64,000 nucleotides of DNA from an uncultured Alphaproteobacteria bacterium (GTDB lineage Bacteria > Pseudomonadota > Alphaproteobacteria > Puniceispirillales > UBA1172). A program made the translations under genes and the position numbers. The notes under the pieces were generated by a model. That model saw nothing but the letters and a program-made list of their open reading frames with translations. It was not told the origin of the DNA and searched no databases. The DNA is taken from assembly GCA_958431225.1 (NCBI GenBank), contig OY288107.1, forward strand, positions 1,701,501-1,765,500. The letters run 5' to 3'. Shown piece by piece: positions 52,019 to 60,936 of the stretch; position 1 is the stretch's first letter, and each line of letters begins with the position of its first letter.

Positions 52019-52125
52019 CCCCCTGTACCCCCCCAGTACCCCCCCAGTACCACCCCAGTACCACCCCAGTTACCCAACAAGCACCCCACAAGTACCCCAC
52101 ATGAACCCCACAAGTACTAAAAATG
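52019..52125. repeat. 11-bp repeat array 4
   Basis: C-rich version: CAGTACCCCCC units, then CAGTACCACCC units, then AAGCACCCCAC, AAGTACCCCAC, and the end motif AAGTACTAAAAATGG. Confidence 0.75.
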
Positions 52126-52216
52126 GCGGATTAGTGGGATAATTCCGCGTCTCGCTACGTTTCAGATGCAAAATAGCCCTGTAAAATTGTCCAAAAAGAT
52201 GCTACATATTTCGGAC

Positions 52217-52879
52217 ATGACACAAGCGACACCAAATCTAAAAACCGCCATCCTAGACCGCATTGAAAAAGCCGCGAAGAAAGAAGTATGGACGCCGCGA
52301 GATTTTCTAGATCTCGGCAAGCGCGATGCTACGGACAAGGCACTGCAAAGGCTAACGCAAGCCAGAATTCTGCGCCGCATCAGTCGCGGGCTTTATGACA
52401 AGCCATATTTTAGTAAGTTGATACAAAGAGACAATCCCCCTGACGTCAGGCAAATCATCGCCGCGGTCGCCCGGCGCGATTGCATCCGCGTGCTAGTCGA
52501 TGGCATGACGGCGGCGAATGACCTCGGGCTGACCAATGCCGTGCCGGCAAAAATCATCGTCCACACCGACGCACGCATCAAACCAATCCTCCTCGGCAAC
52601 ATGAAAATCACCTTCAAAAAAACCGCCCCCAGCAAATTATACTGGGCAGACAGACCCGCCATGCGCGTAGTTCAAGCATTACACTGGCTACGAGATATGA
52701 TGGGCAGGGACGATAATGACGCGATATTCAATCGGCGGTTAAAGGACATTCTATCGCACCCAAAACACGGCAAATCCATCCGCGACGATCTGCGCGCAGG
52801 TTTCATGGCGCTACCTGTCTGGATGCAAGATATGTTGCGCCCTCTGTTGGAGGAGGAAGGGGAAAACAAAGGGGACTAA
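52217..52879 (+). CDS. AbiEi-like (DUF6088) antitoxin-type protein
   Basis: This 220-aa protein starts from ATG 52217 (starts at 52199 and 52166 are possible). Its N-terminal winged helix reads VWTPRDFLDLGKRDATDKAL, then LTQARILRRISRGLYDKPY, typical of AbiEi/DUF6088 antitoxins. The rest covers the AbiEi-like body. AbiEi normally represses and neutralises an AbiEii nucleotidyltransferase toxin encoded next. None is present; an XRE-ImmA/IrrE gene follows instead. Confidence 0.75.
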   Translation: MTQATPNLKTAILDRIEKAAKKEVWTPRDFLDLGKRDATDKALQRLTQARILRRISRGLYDKPYFSKLIQRDNPPDVRQIIAAVARRDCIRVLVDGMTAANDLGLTNAVPAKIIVHTDARIKPILLGNMKITFKKTAPSKLYWADRPAMRVVQALHWLRDMMGRDDNDAIFNRRLKDILSHPKHGKSIRDDLRAGFMALPVWMQDMLRPLLEEEGENKGD

Positions 52880-52980
52880 TTTGTATAAAAATATCGCTTG
52901 CTTTTTATGCCTCAACCATTATGGTTGATATATGACAATGTTTTATGAGTTTATCAACCACAGAGAAAAGGAGAATCATT

Positions 52981-54060
52981 ATGTTTGGGGAACGTCTAAA
53001 ATTGGCACGAAAGCGGGCAGGGATGTCTTTGCAGACTCTATCTGGTCGCGCCACTCCACGCGTTTCTGCCCAGGCCATTAACAAATATGAAAAAGGTATG
53101 ATGATGCCATCGTCGTCGGTTCTTGTTGGTCTCAGTAAGGCACTTGATGTGTCCATTGACTTCCTAATGAGTAGCCAAGTGGTGGAATTATCCGGCGTGG
53201 AATTTCGAAAACATTCCAAAACTTCGGCAAAAGATCGCGCGCAAGCCGAAGCCCTTGTGATTGAGCGATTGGAAGACTACCTCGCCATTGAGGATATCCT
53301 TGATCTTAAAGAGCTTAATGATCCTTTTGCAGAAGTGCGGTGCGATTCTGTTGCTTCTGTTGATGAGATTGAAAAAAAAGCACAGGATCTGAGGCGCAAG
53401 TGGAAACTTGGCAATAATCCTATTCCCAGCATTACTGCTTTGCTTGAAAATAATGGGGTTAAGGTGATTGAGGAGAAACTTCCAGAGCGATTTGATGGGA
53501 TGACTTGCGCGGTAAAACGTGCGGACGGCAAGCCCGATATTGAGGTTATCATTATTTCAAACAAAACCAATATTGAGCGCAAACGATTCAATCTCGCCCA
53601 CGAAATAGCACATCGCGTGATCGGTAGCGTTACGGATTCAGTCGGCATGGATATTGAGAAAGCTATGCACTGCTTTGCTGGGGCTTTTCTTGCGCCTGCG
53701 GAGCATCTGCGCCGAGAGGTTGGCAAAAGCCGACATAGGGTAATTCTTCATGAATTAATACACTTGAAACAGATTTATGGGATGTCCGCTGCGGCGATGT
53801 TGATACGGCTACGTGATGTAGGAATATTAGATAAATCAAAGGTTGAATATGCGTTCAGAACTTATGCGCGCCCGTGGCGCAAAAATGAACCATCTCCAAT
53901 TGAAGACGAGGAAGGTTTTGGCGCATTTGAAAAACCACTCTTATTTGAGTCGCTGGTTTATCGTGCGCTTGCCGAAGATATGATTTCGTCAGTGCGGGCA
54001 GCGCAATTCCTCAAAATTCCTCTCGCCGAACTTGAAGAAGAAATGCGAGGGGGCCGTTAA
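52981..54060 (+). CDS. XRE helix-turn-helix plus ImmA/IrrE metallopeptidase
   Basis: I choose ATG 52981, which has AAAGGAG at the right distance, over 52945. The 359-aa protein has an XRE helix-turn-helix (residues about 3-62), a linker, and an ImmA/IrrE-type zinc peptidase motif HEIAH (207-211) in RFNLAHEIAHRV. Such proteins sense stress and cleave or relieve repressors. The PIN gene starts 2 bp after its stop, making a likely two-gene toxin-antitoxin-like unit. Confidence 0.88.
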   Translation: MFGERLKLARKRAGMSLQTLSGRATPRVSAQAINKYEKGMMMPSSSVLVGLSKALDVSIDFLMSSQVVELSGVEFRKHSKTSAKDRAQAEALVIERLEDYLAIEDILDLKELNDPFAEVRCDSVASVDEIEKKAQDLRRKWKLGNNPIPSITALLENNGVKVIEEKLPERFDGMTCAVKRADGKPDIEVIIISNKTNIERKRFNLAHEIAHRVIGSVTDSVGMDIEKAMHCFAGAFLAPAEHLRREVGKSRHRVILHELIHLKQIYGMSAAAMLIRLRDVGILDKSKVEYAFRTYARPWRKNEPSPIEDEEGFGAFEKPLLFESLVYRALAEDMISSVRAAQFLKIPLAELEEEMRGGR

Positions 54061-54062
54061 CA

Positions 54063-54515
54063 ATGACCTCAAACAAATTTCCCTCCGTTATTGTGAATGA
54101 TAATTCATGCCTCGTAGCTTTGCGCAAAGGGAGGCTTTTGCACCTGCTTGTAAATCTGCCTTATCAAGTAGTCATACCCTTGTTAGTGTGGGAGGATGAA
54201 ATGATCAAATTTACGGAACAGGAAACGAAAATACTTGACTCTGAAGCTACTATTCATGATTTGCCATTTGAACAAATGCAAGAAGTTTACGATTTAAAAT
54301 CAATTTACAAAAGACCATCAGTCGCTGACTGTAGCTGCCTCGTTACAGCTCTTCATTACGAAGATGTAATTCTGCTGACAGGCGATAAGCAATTACGCAA
54401 TGCGGCAAAGGATTCTGGTTGTTGTGTGCATGGGGCACTTTGGGTGATTGATGAAATCGAACGTCTGGAACTATGCAAAAATGCTATCCTTATTAAAGCG
54501 CTTGAAAGTTGGTGA
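54063..54515 (+). CDS. PIN-like domain toxin paired with XRE-ImmA/IrrE
   Basis: The 150-aa protein has PIN-like acidic residues Asp13 (IVNDNSCL), Glu44-46, Asp89 (VADCSCLVTAL) and Asp108 (LLTGDKQLR). The TGDK motif near the end is typical of PIN-like RNases. It is co-transcribed with the metallopeptidase gene. A short ACCGC/GCGGT hairpin with a T-rich tail lies about 120 bp downstream. Confidence 0.75.
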   Translation: MTSNKFPSVIVNDNSCLVALRKGRLLHLLVNLPYQVVIPLLVWEDEMIKFTEQETKILDSEATIHDLPFEQMQEVYDLKSIYKRPSVADCSCLVTALHYEDVILLTGDKQLRNAAKDSGCCVHGALWVIDEIERLELCKNAILIKALESW

Positions 54516-54635
54516 ACGATCTGACCGTGCGCCTACCATCAGATGAAATCAATCGCCGGATACGCCGAATGAAGTAATGGAAGTGTTAGTGTGCGAGGGT
54601 AGGGGGCTAGAGAATCCGCTGACATCACCAAACCC

Positions 54636-54653
54636 ACCGCTTAGGCGGTTTAT
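54636..54653 (+). terminator. Weak terminator after the PIN gene
   Basis: ACCGC and GCGGT pair around TTAG and are followed by TTATTATTTG. The stem is short, so strength is doubtful. Confidence 0.4.
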
Positions 54654-54850
54654 TATTTGTTTAGATTGCGTCCTGAATACAGTGTTGTGAACTCGTTTTG
54701 CATGTTTGCTCCAACGATATTGTGACATCAATTTGCCCCAGATGGAAAATTGGCGTATTCTAACTTGTTGAATTATATAGAACTTACGAATACGTTGAAA
54801 AATGATTCCCTTCAAGGTAGGAAATTTAATAAATTAAGCAGTGTGACATT

Positions 54851-56371
54851 ATGACTGACATGATACAAAAATACCTTTCGAAACACGGCCCGTCGCGGTC
54901 TTCGTTGGTCGCAGAGTTCTTAATCGCATCCGGCATGACGGCGGAGGCGGCGCGTCAGCGTATATCGCGTGCGCAACCGCCTGTTCACCGTTTTCCAATA
55001 CCTATGCTACCGAAGCGTGAGGCATTTCTCTACCTTAAGGAAGATCGGAACAGCGAACGCTTCTGGGATAATTTTATGCGAGACCTGCGGGCAACCGGAT
55101 CGGTTTTCGGCATCGCTATTGATGGCATGATTGCTCGAGGGGGGTTCATAAAGAAGAATGATTTTTCGGTTATCAGCTCGGCACCAGTTATTCCAGTGGC
55201 AAAACAACTCTCTGTCGAAGTCGTCGCCAAGCGTTTGATTAGGGCTGGTTTTATGCAGGAAGTGAATCACGAAAATGTGGCACACTACGAATTGCCGATA
55301 TCGCTGGCAAGCACTTCGCCAGAAGGGCTAAGAGTGCGTGAGCTGATAGAACGTGTTCTGCTTGATGCTATGCGGGAGTGGGCGGGGAATATTGGCCTGG
55401 TCAGTTTTGACTCTGCTCGACTACGTGGCGAACCTAATTTGGAACCTATTAGCTCATTTACCTTTGATTTTACTGGGGCAAGTTACCTCCTGCCACTTCG
55501 AGGGGATGCTGGCAAGCCTGGTTTTGTGGTGGCCGACGTGTTTGCTGAAGGCAGGCTCGGAGTAAATGAAGTCCGGTACTTTATCCGAAAGGCCACGGCA
55601 TTGAAGTCTACCCGTAAGGACATCGGCGTCCTGTCAATCATAGTGGCTGATGAGTTTTCAGGTGAAGCACTCACAGCAGGTCACGCAGCTGGTGTGCTAA
55701 TGGCAACGCCAAAAGACCTGTTTGGCAAGCGGGTTGGTAATGCAATCACTTCCCTGATGAAGGTTTTGAAGAACGCAGCGGCATACGCTTCTTCTAATCC
55801 TAAGCAGCTTATGTTCCTTATGGACAACCTACTAGAGATTGAGGGGCGAAATGGAAATCTTCGAGGAGTCCTTTTTGAGCTTATGGCGGGTTATTTGGCT
55901 CGGCTTGATGCTCCATCAATCGATATGAACAAAATAGCTAAAGATCCGAAGACTGGCAAAACAGCCGAAATTGATGTGCTCAAAGTGACTAATCAATCCA
56001 CCTCTGTAACGGCTATTGAATGTAAGGGTAAGGAGCCCGGTGGAGTCCTGACAATTTTTGAGGTTGAAAGATGGCTGGAGAAGATCGCGATTATACGCGC
56101 CTACTTGCGCAATCATGATAGTTTCCGTGAATTCAAGCACCGTTTCGAAATCTGGACCTCAGGCGCGATAGAAGCTGAAGCATTGTCGCTTTTACAGGAT
56201 GAAAAGGCAAAGCGAACAAAGGCGCCAATCGATTGGAAGGACGGGCAGGCGATGCTGAAATTGGCGACCGAGGCTAAGCAAAAGGGCGTAGCAGATGCCC
56301 TCAAACAGCATTTCATGAATCATCCTCTTGACGACACCAAGTGGAAAAGGATAACAAAGGCAAAGCAGTAA
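54851..56371 (+). CDS. PD-(D/E)XK nuclease-like protein, first gene of a three-gene defence operon
   Basis: In this 506-aa protein, an N-terminal winged-helix-like part is seen (SLVAEFLIASGMTAEAARQR). The C-terminal half has the nuclease pattern Glu343 (GVLFELMAGYLA), Asp375 (AEIDVLKV) and Glu390-x-Lys392 (TAIECKGK), as in restriction-endonuclease folds. The middle is unrecognised. It ends 9 bp before the OLD gene, which has an AGGGGGCAGG site, so the two are one operon. It is probably the DNA-cutting or recognition part of the system. No match to a named family is claimed. Confidence 0.7.
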   Translation: MTDMIQKYLSKHGPSRSSLVAEFLIASGMTAEAARQRISRAQPPVHRFPIPMLPKREAFLYLKEDRNSERFWDNFMRDLRATGSVFGIAIDGMIARGGFIKKNDFSVISSAPVIPVAKQLSVEVVAKRLIRAGFMQEVNHENVAHYELPISLASTSPEGLRVRELIERVLLDAMREWAGNIGLVSFDSARLRGEPNLEPISSFTFDFTGASYLLPLRGDAGKPGFVVADVFAEGRLGVNEVRYFIRKATALKSTRKDIGVLSIIVADEFSGEALTAGHAAGVLMATPKDLFGKRVGNAITSLMKVLKNAAAYASSNPKQLMFLMDNLLEIEGRNGNLRGVLFELMAGYLARLDAPSIDMNKIAKDPKTGKTAEIDVLKVTNQSTSVTAIECKGKEPGGVLTIFEVERWLEKIAIIRAYLRNHDSFREFKHRFEIWTSGAIEAEALSLLQDEKAKRTKAPIDWKDGQAMLKLATEAKQKGVADALKQHFMNHPLDDTKWKRITKAKQ

Positions 56372-56380
56372 GGGGGCAGG

Positions 56381-58204
56381 ATGCGCATACACGCAATTGA
56401 AATTGAGGGGTTCAGAGGGATAATATCTGGGAAGGTTAGGTTCAACGACTTTACTGTTCTGATCGGGCCGAACAATTCTGGTAAAACAACCATCATTGAG
56501 GCTCTTGCGCTTTTATTTGGTCGAGACCGCCTTGTTCGCACCCTCACTGAACATGACTTTTACGGCTCATGTCCTAGTGTTACGGACCGGATTAAGATTG
56601 TCGCAACCATTGCAGGTTTTGCTCCTAATGACCCTGCCCGTCATCCAGACTGGTTTCGTGCTAATCGCGCCGTGCCCAAATGGCTCAATCCAGCAAACGA
56701 TACCCTTTCGCCTGAAAAGCTGAATGATGATGATCTTCTTGTCTGCCAAATAGCATTCTGTGCTCGGTTTGATCATGCGAGCCTTGAGGTTGAGAGCATT
56801 CGTTATTTCCTAGACGATGTTGCGCAGGACGATCCTTTTGGAGACGATGTAAGCATCACTCAGATCCCGCTAGCACTTATCAAGGAACTGGGCTTCTTTC
56901 TTGTCCCGGCAAGTCGAACCTGGGATCGAATGATCTCGTTCGGCTCTGAATTGTTTCGTCGGGCGGTGACTTACGTTGGCGGAAAGCCAGCCGAGACCGT
57001 CATTGAGGAACGTGACCGGTTGAGAAACCCTACTGCGCCACTTGAGGTCGACGAAAAAATGAAGCCGCTGATAGACGAAGTGAACAGGGATATCGTTAGC
57101 CTTTTCGGGCGTCAAACCGAACTCAAGCTCCGGCTGACTTCGACAGACAGCGATGGAGTGCTCGAAGCGGTGATTCCCCATTTTTCGGAAGGTGACCAGA
57201 TACCGCTACCCTCTCGTAGACATGGTAGCGGCCTTATTTCTCTTCAAACACTCATCCTACTGATGCGCTTTGGATCCTTGCGCACTGCAAACGGCGAAAA
57301 TTTCCTCATGTGTATTGAGGAACCGGAGCTACATATCCCACCGCCACAACAGCGACGCTTGCTGCATCTCATGCAGAAGCACGCTTCCCAGACCATCATT
57401 ACAACACATTCGCCGACGGTTGCCGCAGTACCCGACCCTCATCAATTGGTTCTGCTAGCCAATGATGCTGGTCATTTGACGGCTTCGCCGCTTCTCGTGA
57501 CCCCGCTTGACACAGACGCAACAAGCCCGCAACGCGGACTGTTTCTATCTGACAGAGACGCAACCATTACCGCAATCATGAACCCAGCCGTCATTATTCC
57601 CGAGGGGAAGACGGATGCGAGTTGGTTGCGTCTTCTGGCACGGGTAGCCGACCTTTCGACCACGAACGAAAATCTCGTTAGTTTTACCCACGAGGTTGGT
57701 GTGATCCCCACCAAGGATTCTCGTATCGCTGATGTTTTTGATGACCTTCGTGGGGTGCATCCAATGCTTACCTGCCTCGTCGATGGCGATGCTCAGGGCA
57801 AAGCATATGCGAGGACACTTGCGGCCAAGCTAGAACCACCAGCCCGTGTCATGGTATGGCCGGATGGATGGACCATCGAAGACGTGATTGGTTGGGTACT
57901 CGCAGCTGACCACAGTATCCTTCAGGATCCTGAACTGGCACCCTACGGGCTACCTACGGATATTGGAAAATTTTCTGCTTTTCTCGCGCAGGACAATTTC
58001 AAAACTGATGAAGTGCTACACGGACTGATAGCTGATGCTATTTCAGCCAAGCCACAATGTTGTGCTCGTGTTGCGCACATGCTGAACGTCATTGCATCGC
58101 TTGCTATGGGCCGAGACGTGTCTGCCGAATGGGCGACGAGCACTGTGAGCAAAAGTGGCAAAACAACAATATGGACGTTTAACAATGTCGTTTCGGGGAT
58201 TTGA
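56381..58204 (+). CDS. OLD-family ATPase with TOPRIM nuclease domain (GajA-like)
   Basis: This 607-aa protein's ATPase has Walker A GPNNSGKTT (29-37), GSG signature (282-284), Walker B CIEEPELH (311-318) and TTHSP (341-345). The TOPRIM domain has Glu408 in IIPEGKTD and the DxD Asp468/Asp470 in LVDGDAQGK. This is the class 2 OLD layout of GajA in Gabija anti-phage systems, where a UvrD-like helicase gene follows, as here (20-bp overlap). GajA nicks DNA when nucleotide levels fall. The extra nuclease gene upstream is not part of standard two-gene Gabija. Confidence 0.88.
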   Translation: MRIHAIEIEGFRGIISGKVRFNDFTVLIGPNNSGKTTIIEALALLFGRDRLVRTLTEHDFYGSCPSVTDRIKIVATIAGFAPNDPARHPDWFRANRAVPKWLNPANDTLSPEKLNDDDLLVCQIAFCARFDHASLEVESIRYFLDDVAQDDPFGDDVSITQIPLALIKELGFFLVPASRTWDRMISFGSELFRRAVTYVGGKPAETVIEERDRLRNPTAPLEVDEKMKPLIDEVNRDIVSLFGRQTELKLRLTSTDSDGVLEAVIPHFSEGDQIPLPSRRHGSGLISLQTLILLMRFGSLRTANGENFLMCIEEPELHIPPPQQRRLLHLMQKHASQTIITTHSPTVAAVPDPHQLVLLANDAGHLTASPLLVTPLDTDATSPQRGLFLSDRDATITAIMNPAVIIPEGKTDASWLRLLARVADLSTTNENLVSFTHEVGVIPTKDSRIADVFDDLRGVHPMLTCLVDGDAQGKAYARTLAAKLEPPARVMVWPDGWTIEDVIGWVLAADHSILQDPELAPYGLPTDIGKFSAFLAQDNFKTDEVLHGLIADAISAKPQCCARVAHMLNVIASLAMGRDVSAEWATSTVSKSGKTTIWTFNNVVSGI

Positions 58205-59444
58205 AGGTCCGGCAGGCACGGGCAAAACACACCGACTTATCAAAGAAGTCGAGCATTATTTGGCGCAGCATCCGCTTGAACCTTATCAGCGTGTACTGGC
58301 GCTTACCTTCATGCACGGATCGCGAAAACGGCTCGACGAGCGCTTCCGCAATATTGCCGCCCTTCGGGGGAGTGTCACCTGCATGACAATCGACAGATTT
58401 GCGCAGTACATTATTCAAAGATGGTGTTCATTTGCGGCCGCAAAAGGGCTTCAGGCTGATGGCTTCGATCAGACCTGCGACATCTGCGGTCAACTACTCG
58501 AATGCTCTGTCATTGCCGAGTGGGTGGCGCGCACTTTCCCTGTGATTGTTGTTGATGAAGCTCAAGATTTGAATCCTGAACGACTACGTATTCTTAAGGC
58601 TCTTGCGCAGCATGTCGCACTTTTCGTCGCGGCAGATGAATTTCAATGTCTCAAAGATGGGCTTGATACAGCACCTTTTCTCCAATGGTTTGCGACAGGC
58701 AATGTTGAGGCTCTGAATGTCGTTCATAGAACAGGAAGGCAGGGACTTCTCACGGCAGGGGTTGCGCTTCGGAATCTTCAGTCGCCTCGACCCGGCGCAG
58801 GACTCAAGATTGATTATGAATACCCAAATGTCATGCCCTTTGCAATAGCGTCCTCGCTCGCCAGAGCGCCTGGAAGCAAGGCACTTATTTATGCCCCTGC
58901 GGGACGCGGATGGGCAGATAAATTTATTGCCCGTGCAATGCAAGGTATGGAATCCAAAGGTTACGGTATAATTCCGCCCCAGAACCTCCTCCATGAGGAC
59001 CGGAACGATGATGAGAAGCAGGCAGTTCTCGCGGCATTCGCGGGAATGGAAACAGTAGATACAGCTACTGCCTTGGCTACGTTGGATGCGATTGCCAATC
59101 CTCCACCCTGGGTTTCCAGTGTAAGTAAAGCGATTGTTAAAGCTGCCCAGACACAGGGATGCGAATCCTGGAGCGTGGCTGGATTGACAGATTTGGTTGA
59201 GCGGAAGGCTACACACCACAAAGCTTATGGATACCAGCGAACCTATGGCATTCCTGTAATGTCCATTCATCAGGCCAAAAATCGTCAATTTGACCATGTT
59301 GTTCTGCTGTGGCCACCGGGAGTGCCTGGAAGTAACGAGCAGAAGGCTCGTTTGCTCTACAACGGTATTACGCGGGCGGTTCTAAATTGTCATGTATTTG
59401 TGCGCATTGAGTCGCTTCTGAACCAGCCCCCGTTTCGCTTCTGA
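58185..59444 (+). CDS. Short UvrD/Rep-like helicase (GajB-like)
   Basis: The ATG at 58185 gives MSFRGFEGPAGTGKTHRLI; the frame opens earlier but that would lengthen the overlap. The 419-aa protein has Walker A GPAGTGKT (8-15), motif Ia ALTFMHGSRKRL, motif II VVDEAQDL (Asp124-Gln127), motif III FVAADEFQCL, motif V VMSIHQAKNRQFDHVVLL and motif VI LLYNGITRA. Length is well below UvrD (about 720 aa), consistent with reduced 1B/2B insertions. Its start lies inside the OLD gene, so translation is coupled. Confidence 0.85.
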   Translation: MSFRGFEGPAGTGKTHRLIKEVEHYLAQHPLEPYQRVLALTFMHGSRKRLDERFRNIAALRGSVTCMTIDRFAQYIIQRWCSFAAAKGLQADGFDQTCDICGQLLECSVIAEWVARTFPVIVVDEAQDLNPERLRILKALAQHVALFVAADEFQCLKDGLDTAPFLQWFATGNVEALNVVHRTGRQGLLTAGVALRNLQSPRPGAGLKIDYEYPNVMPFAIASSLARAPGSKALIYAPAGRGWADKFIARAMQGMESKGYGIIPPQNLLHEDRNDDEKQAVLAAFAGMETVDTATALATLDAIANPPPWVSSVSKAIVKAAQTQGCESWSVAGLTDLVERKATHHKAYGYQRTYGIPVMSIHQAKNRQFDHVVLLWPPGVPGSNEQKARLLYNGITRAVLNCHVFVRIESLLNQPPFRF

Positions 59445-59479
59445 CTTTTTTGGGAAAGCCTTCCTCTGCCAGCAACCGC

Positions 59480-59653
59480 CTATCGGTGTTTTCCATTACC
59501 CCTTAGAACGGGATTGCACTCCGTAACGCCCCATAAGGTCGTCCCTGCGAGGTGGGAACGATCTGTTGGGGCGCGCTTTGGAAAACTTGGCAAGCCGATA
59601 AGATCGTGTGCAACATCAAGCAGATCATCAACATGCTCTTCGTGGGAATACAT
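59480..59653 (-). CDS. Truncated small protein, HEPN-like remnant
   Basis: This 57-aa minus-strand frame begins MYSHEEHVDDLLDVAHDLIG then LPSFPKRAPTDRS. The start fits N-termini of HEPN-type proteins that continue with a LRRAxSTAYYA segment, but here the sequence departs and stops. It is likely a broken gene. It starts 7 bp after the previous minus-strand gene. Confidence 0.35.
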   Translation of the reverse strand: MYSHEEHVDDLLDVAHDLIGLPSFPKRAPTDRSHLAGTTLWGVTECNPVLRGNGKHR

Positions 59654-59659
59654 GGATAT

Positions 59660-59947
59660 TTAAGCTCTGGCCTCAAAGCTTTTTAAGCTCAAATAAGGAA
59701 AGATGTCCTCATATTTAACGCCCATAGCATCTTGAATATCCACGCCCATACCCATGCTTTTGTCAGAAAATGCCTCAACATCCAAATCCTTCCGCACATG
59801 GATAGTGATGCGCAAACACGGCTCGCCATCCCAACTGACACCTTTTTCAATATCAACACCGCCCAAATAATCCTCAAAGCCCTCAAGCCTCTTGAAAATG
59901 GTGTCCCTGATGCGTTTTTTCAAAGCGTTGGTCAGATTAAAACTCAT
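59660..59947 (-). CDS. Small conserved-looking protein (95 aa), unrecognised
   Basis: ATG 59947 has a GGGGGG-type site, while the longer frame would need a TTG. The protein is compact: KKRIRDTIFKRLEGF, then GEPCLRITIHVRKDLDVEAF and YEDIFPYLSLKSFEARA. The truncated HEPN-like frame follows directly, so the two may be remains of a toxin-antitoxin-like pair. Confidence 0.5.
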   Translation of the reverse strand: MSFNLTNALKKRIRDTIFKRLEGFEDYLGGVDIEKGVSWDGEPCLRITIHVRKDLDVEAFSDKSMGMGVDIQDAMGVKYEDIFPYLSLKSFEARA

Positions 59948-59980
59948 TTGAGCCCCCCATAGTCTGTCATTGAAGCGCAA

Positions 59981-60307
59981 TCCCCATCATATCGGTCAGT
60001 GGCACTATGTCAATAAACAAGCGCGAACGTGCGACATGCTAAGTTTAAAACATCCATGCGTCAAGATGGTCTAGTTAAATAGGTTTCTATCTGTTGTGGC
60101 GTCTGACATTCCCATCTTGAAAAATGGCTTCCTGAGGCAATCAATCTTCCAATCTCCCATTCTGCACTGAGAAAGCATCATACAAATCAAAATCAAATAG
60201 CTCAAACGCTGCAGAAGAGTCCTTGTGTGGATTTGAACCTTAGGTTTATTATTTATTACTTTGATTCTACTTTACTATTCCAAAATGTCAGGTTTTTATA
60301 TTTTTTA
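59981..60307. other. Intergenic region with minus-strand coding scraps
   Basis: No intact gene. On the minus strand short stretches look coding in two frames (FELFDFDLYDAFSVQNGRLE at about 60145-60205 and ASGSHFSRWECQTPQQIE just after), suggesting a frameshifted relic. The 3' end is AT-rich and leads into the next promoter. Confidence 0.35.
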
Positions 60308-60336
60308 TTGACATTGTCAGAAAATACCTATATTTT
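60308..60336 (+). promoter_or_regulatory. Promoter of the QueC-like operon
   Basis: The -35 TTGACA (60308-60313), 17-bp spacer and -10 TATTTT (60331-60336) are well placed. The palindrome TGACATTGTCA overlaps the -35 and could be an operator, for example for the XRE protein of the same operon. AAGGAG follows before the ATG. Confidence 0.6.
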
Positions 60337-60357
60337 CGTGCCCATAAGGAGAGATTC

Positions 60358-60885
60358 ATGGTTGATGGACCTTTAACAAGTATGAAGATGGGTAAACATT
60401 GGGAGCGACCAATCGAAGCCCTTGAGAACGATTCCGTTGATCTGGACCAATGCAAGGTTCTCGTCAGTGATAGTATTACTCGTGAATTAAATGCGAAACC
60501 TAACATTTCTGTTTTGAGTAAAATAAAACTTTATTCACAAAAAAGTCAGTTGGATATTGATCCTATTTCTCAAATAAGGAAAATTTTTGATGAAAATAGC
60601 AACCCTCCTTTTATTGACTATCTAGAAAAGCAACTTATTCGTCGACTTGATGATGGGATGCAGATTGAAGATGCATTGCAGCAATCCCTTGAGGCAACTA
60701 TAATTTGGCATGCTGGCGAAGTAAAAAGTCGATTGCAAGGGGAAGTCAATCATTCCCATGAAAAGCAAAAAATTAGCCAAGAAAAAGCTCAAAATTTAAT
60801 AGAAAAAATAAACCGCACTCTTGATGGGCTTGATGTGAAGCCCATTGGTGAAGCGGTTTTAAACGATAAGAAAAACGCCTTCTAA
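60358..60885 (+). CDS. Unrecognised 175-aa protein, first gene of the QueC-like operon
   Basis: It is soluble, charged and mostly helical, with a probable coiled part near residues 125-155 (HEKQKISQEKAQNLIEKIN). No known motif. A good promoter and ribosome site precede it, and the QueC-like gene starts 51 bp downstream, so it is likely a partner protein. It is not a visible match to QatB or other named defence subunits. Confidence 0.6.
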   Translation: MVDGPLTSMKMGKHWERPIEALENDSVDLDQCKVLVSDSITRELNAKPNISVLSKIKLYSQKSQLDIDPISQIRKIFDENSNPPFIDYLEKQLIRRLDDGMQIEDALQQSLEATIIWHAGEVKSRLQGEVNHSHEKQKISQEKAQNLIEKINRTLDGLDVKPIGEAVLNDKKNAF

Positions 60886-60936
60886 GGACGCTATAATAAA
60901 AAATCGGGAATAGATGAGGGACCTAAATTTTAGAGA

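Larger units (their letters stand above)
50555..52125. repeat. Composite repeat region, about 1.6 kb, no supported gene
   Basis: Diverged copies of a compound module recur. One part is a GC-rich piece (GGGGAGAGGACGCAAGCGCG and relatives at 50660, 51327, 51724). Another is a conserved line AAGATTTGATCGGGTTTTGAT (50988, 51077, 51917). A third is TGCAGAAGCCTCACCCCCC (51131 and 52003). The ends of 11-bp arrays read AAGTGCTTAAAATGG. Small frames here consist of the repeats themselves. Confidence 0.75.

Noticed and set aside
50691-52125. CRISPR array
   Set aside because: Units are contiguous and degenerate with no unique spacers of constant length, and no cas genes are present.
58584-59297. 237-aa minus-strand frame
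   Set aside because: It is the shadow of the UvrD-like helicase, whose motifs are clear on the plus strand.
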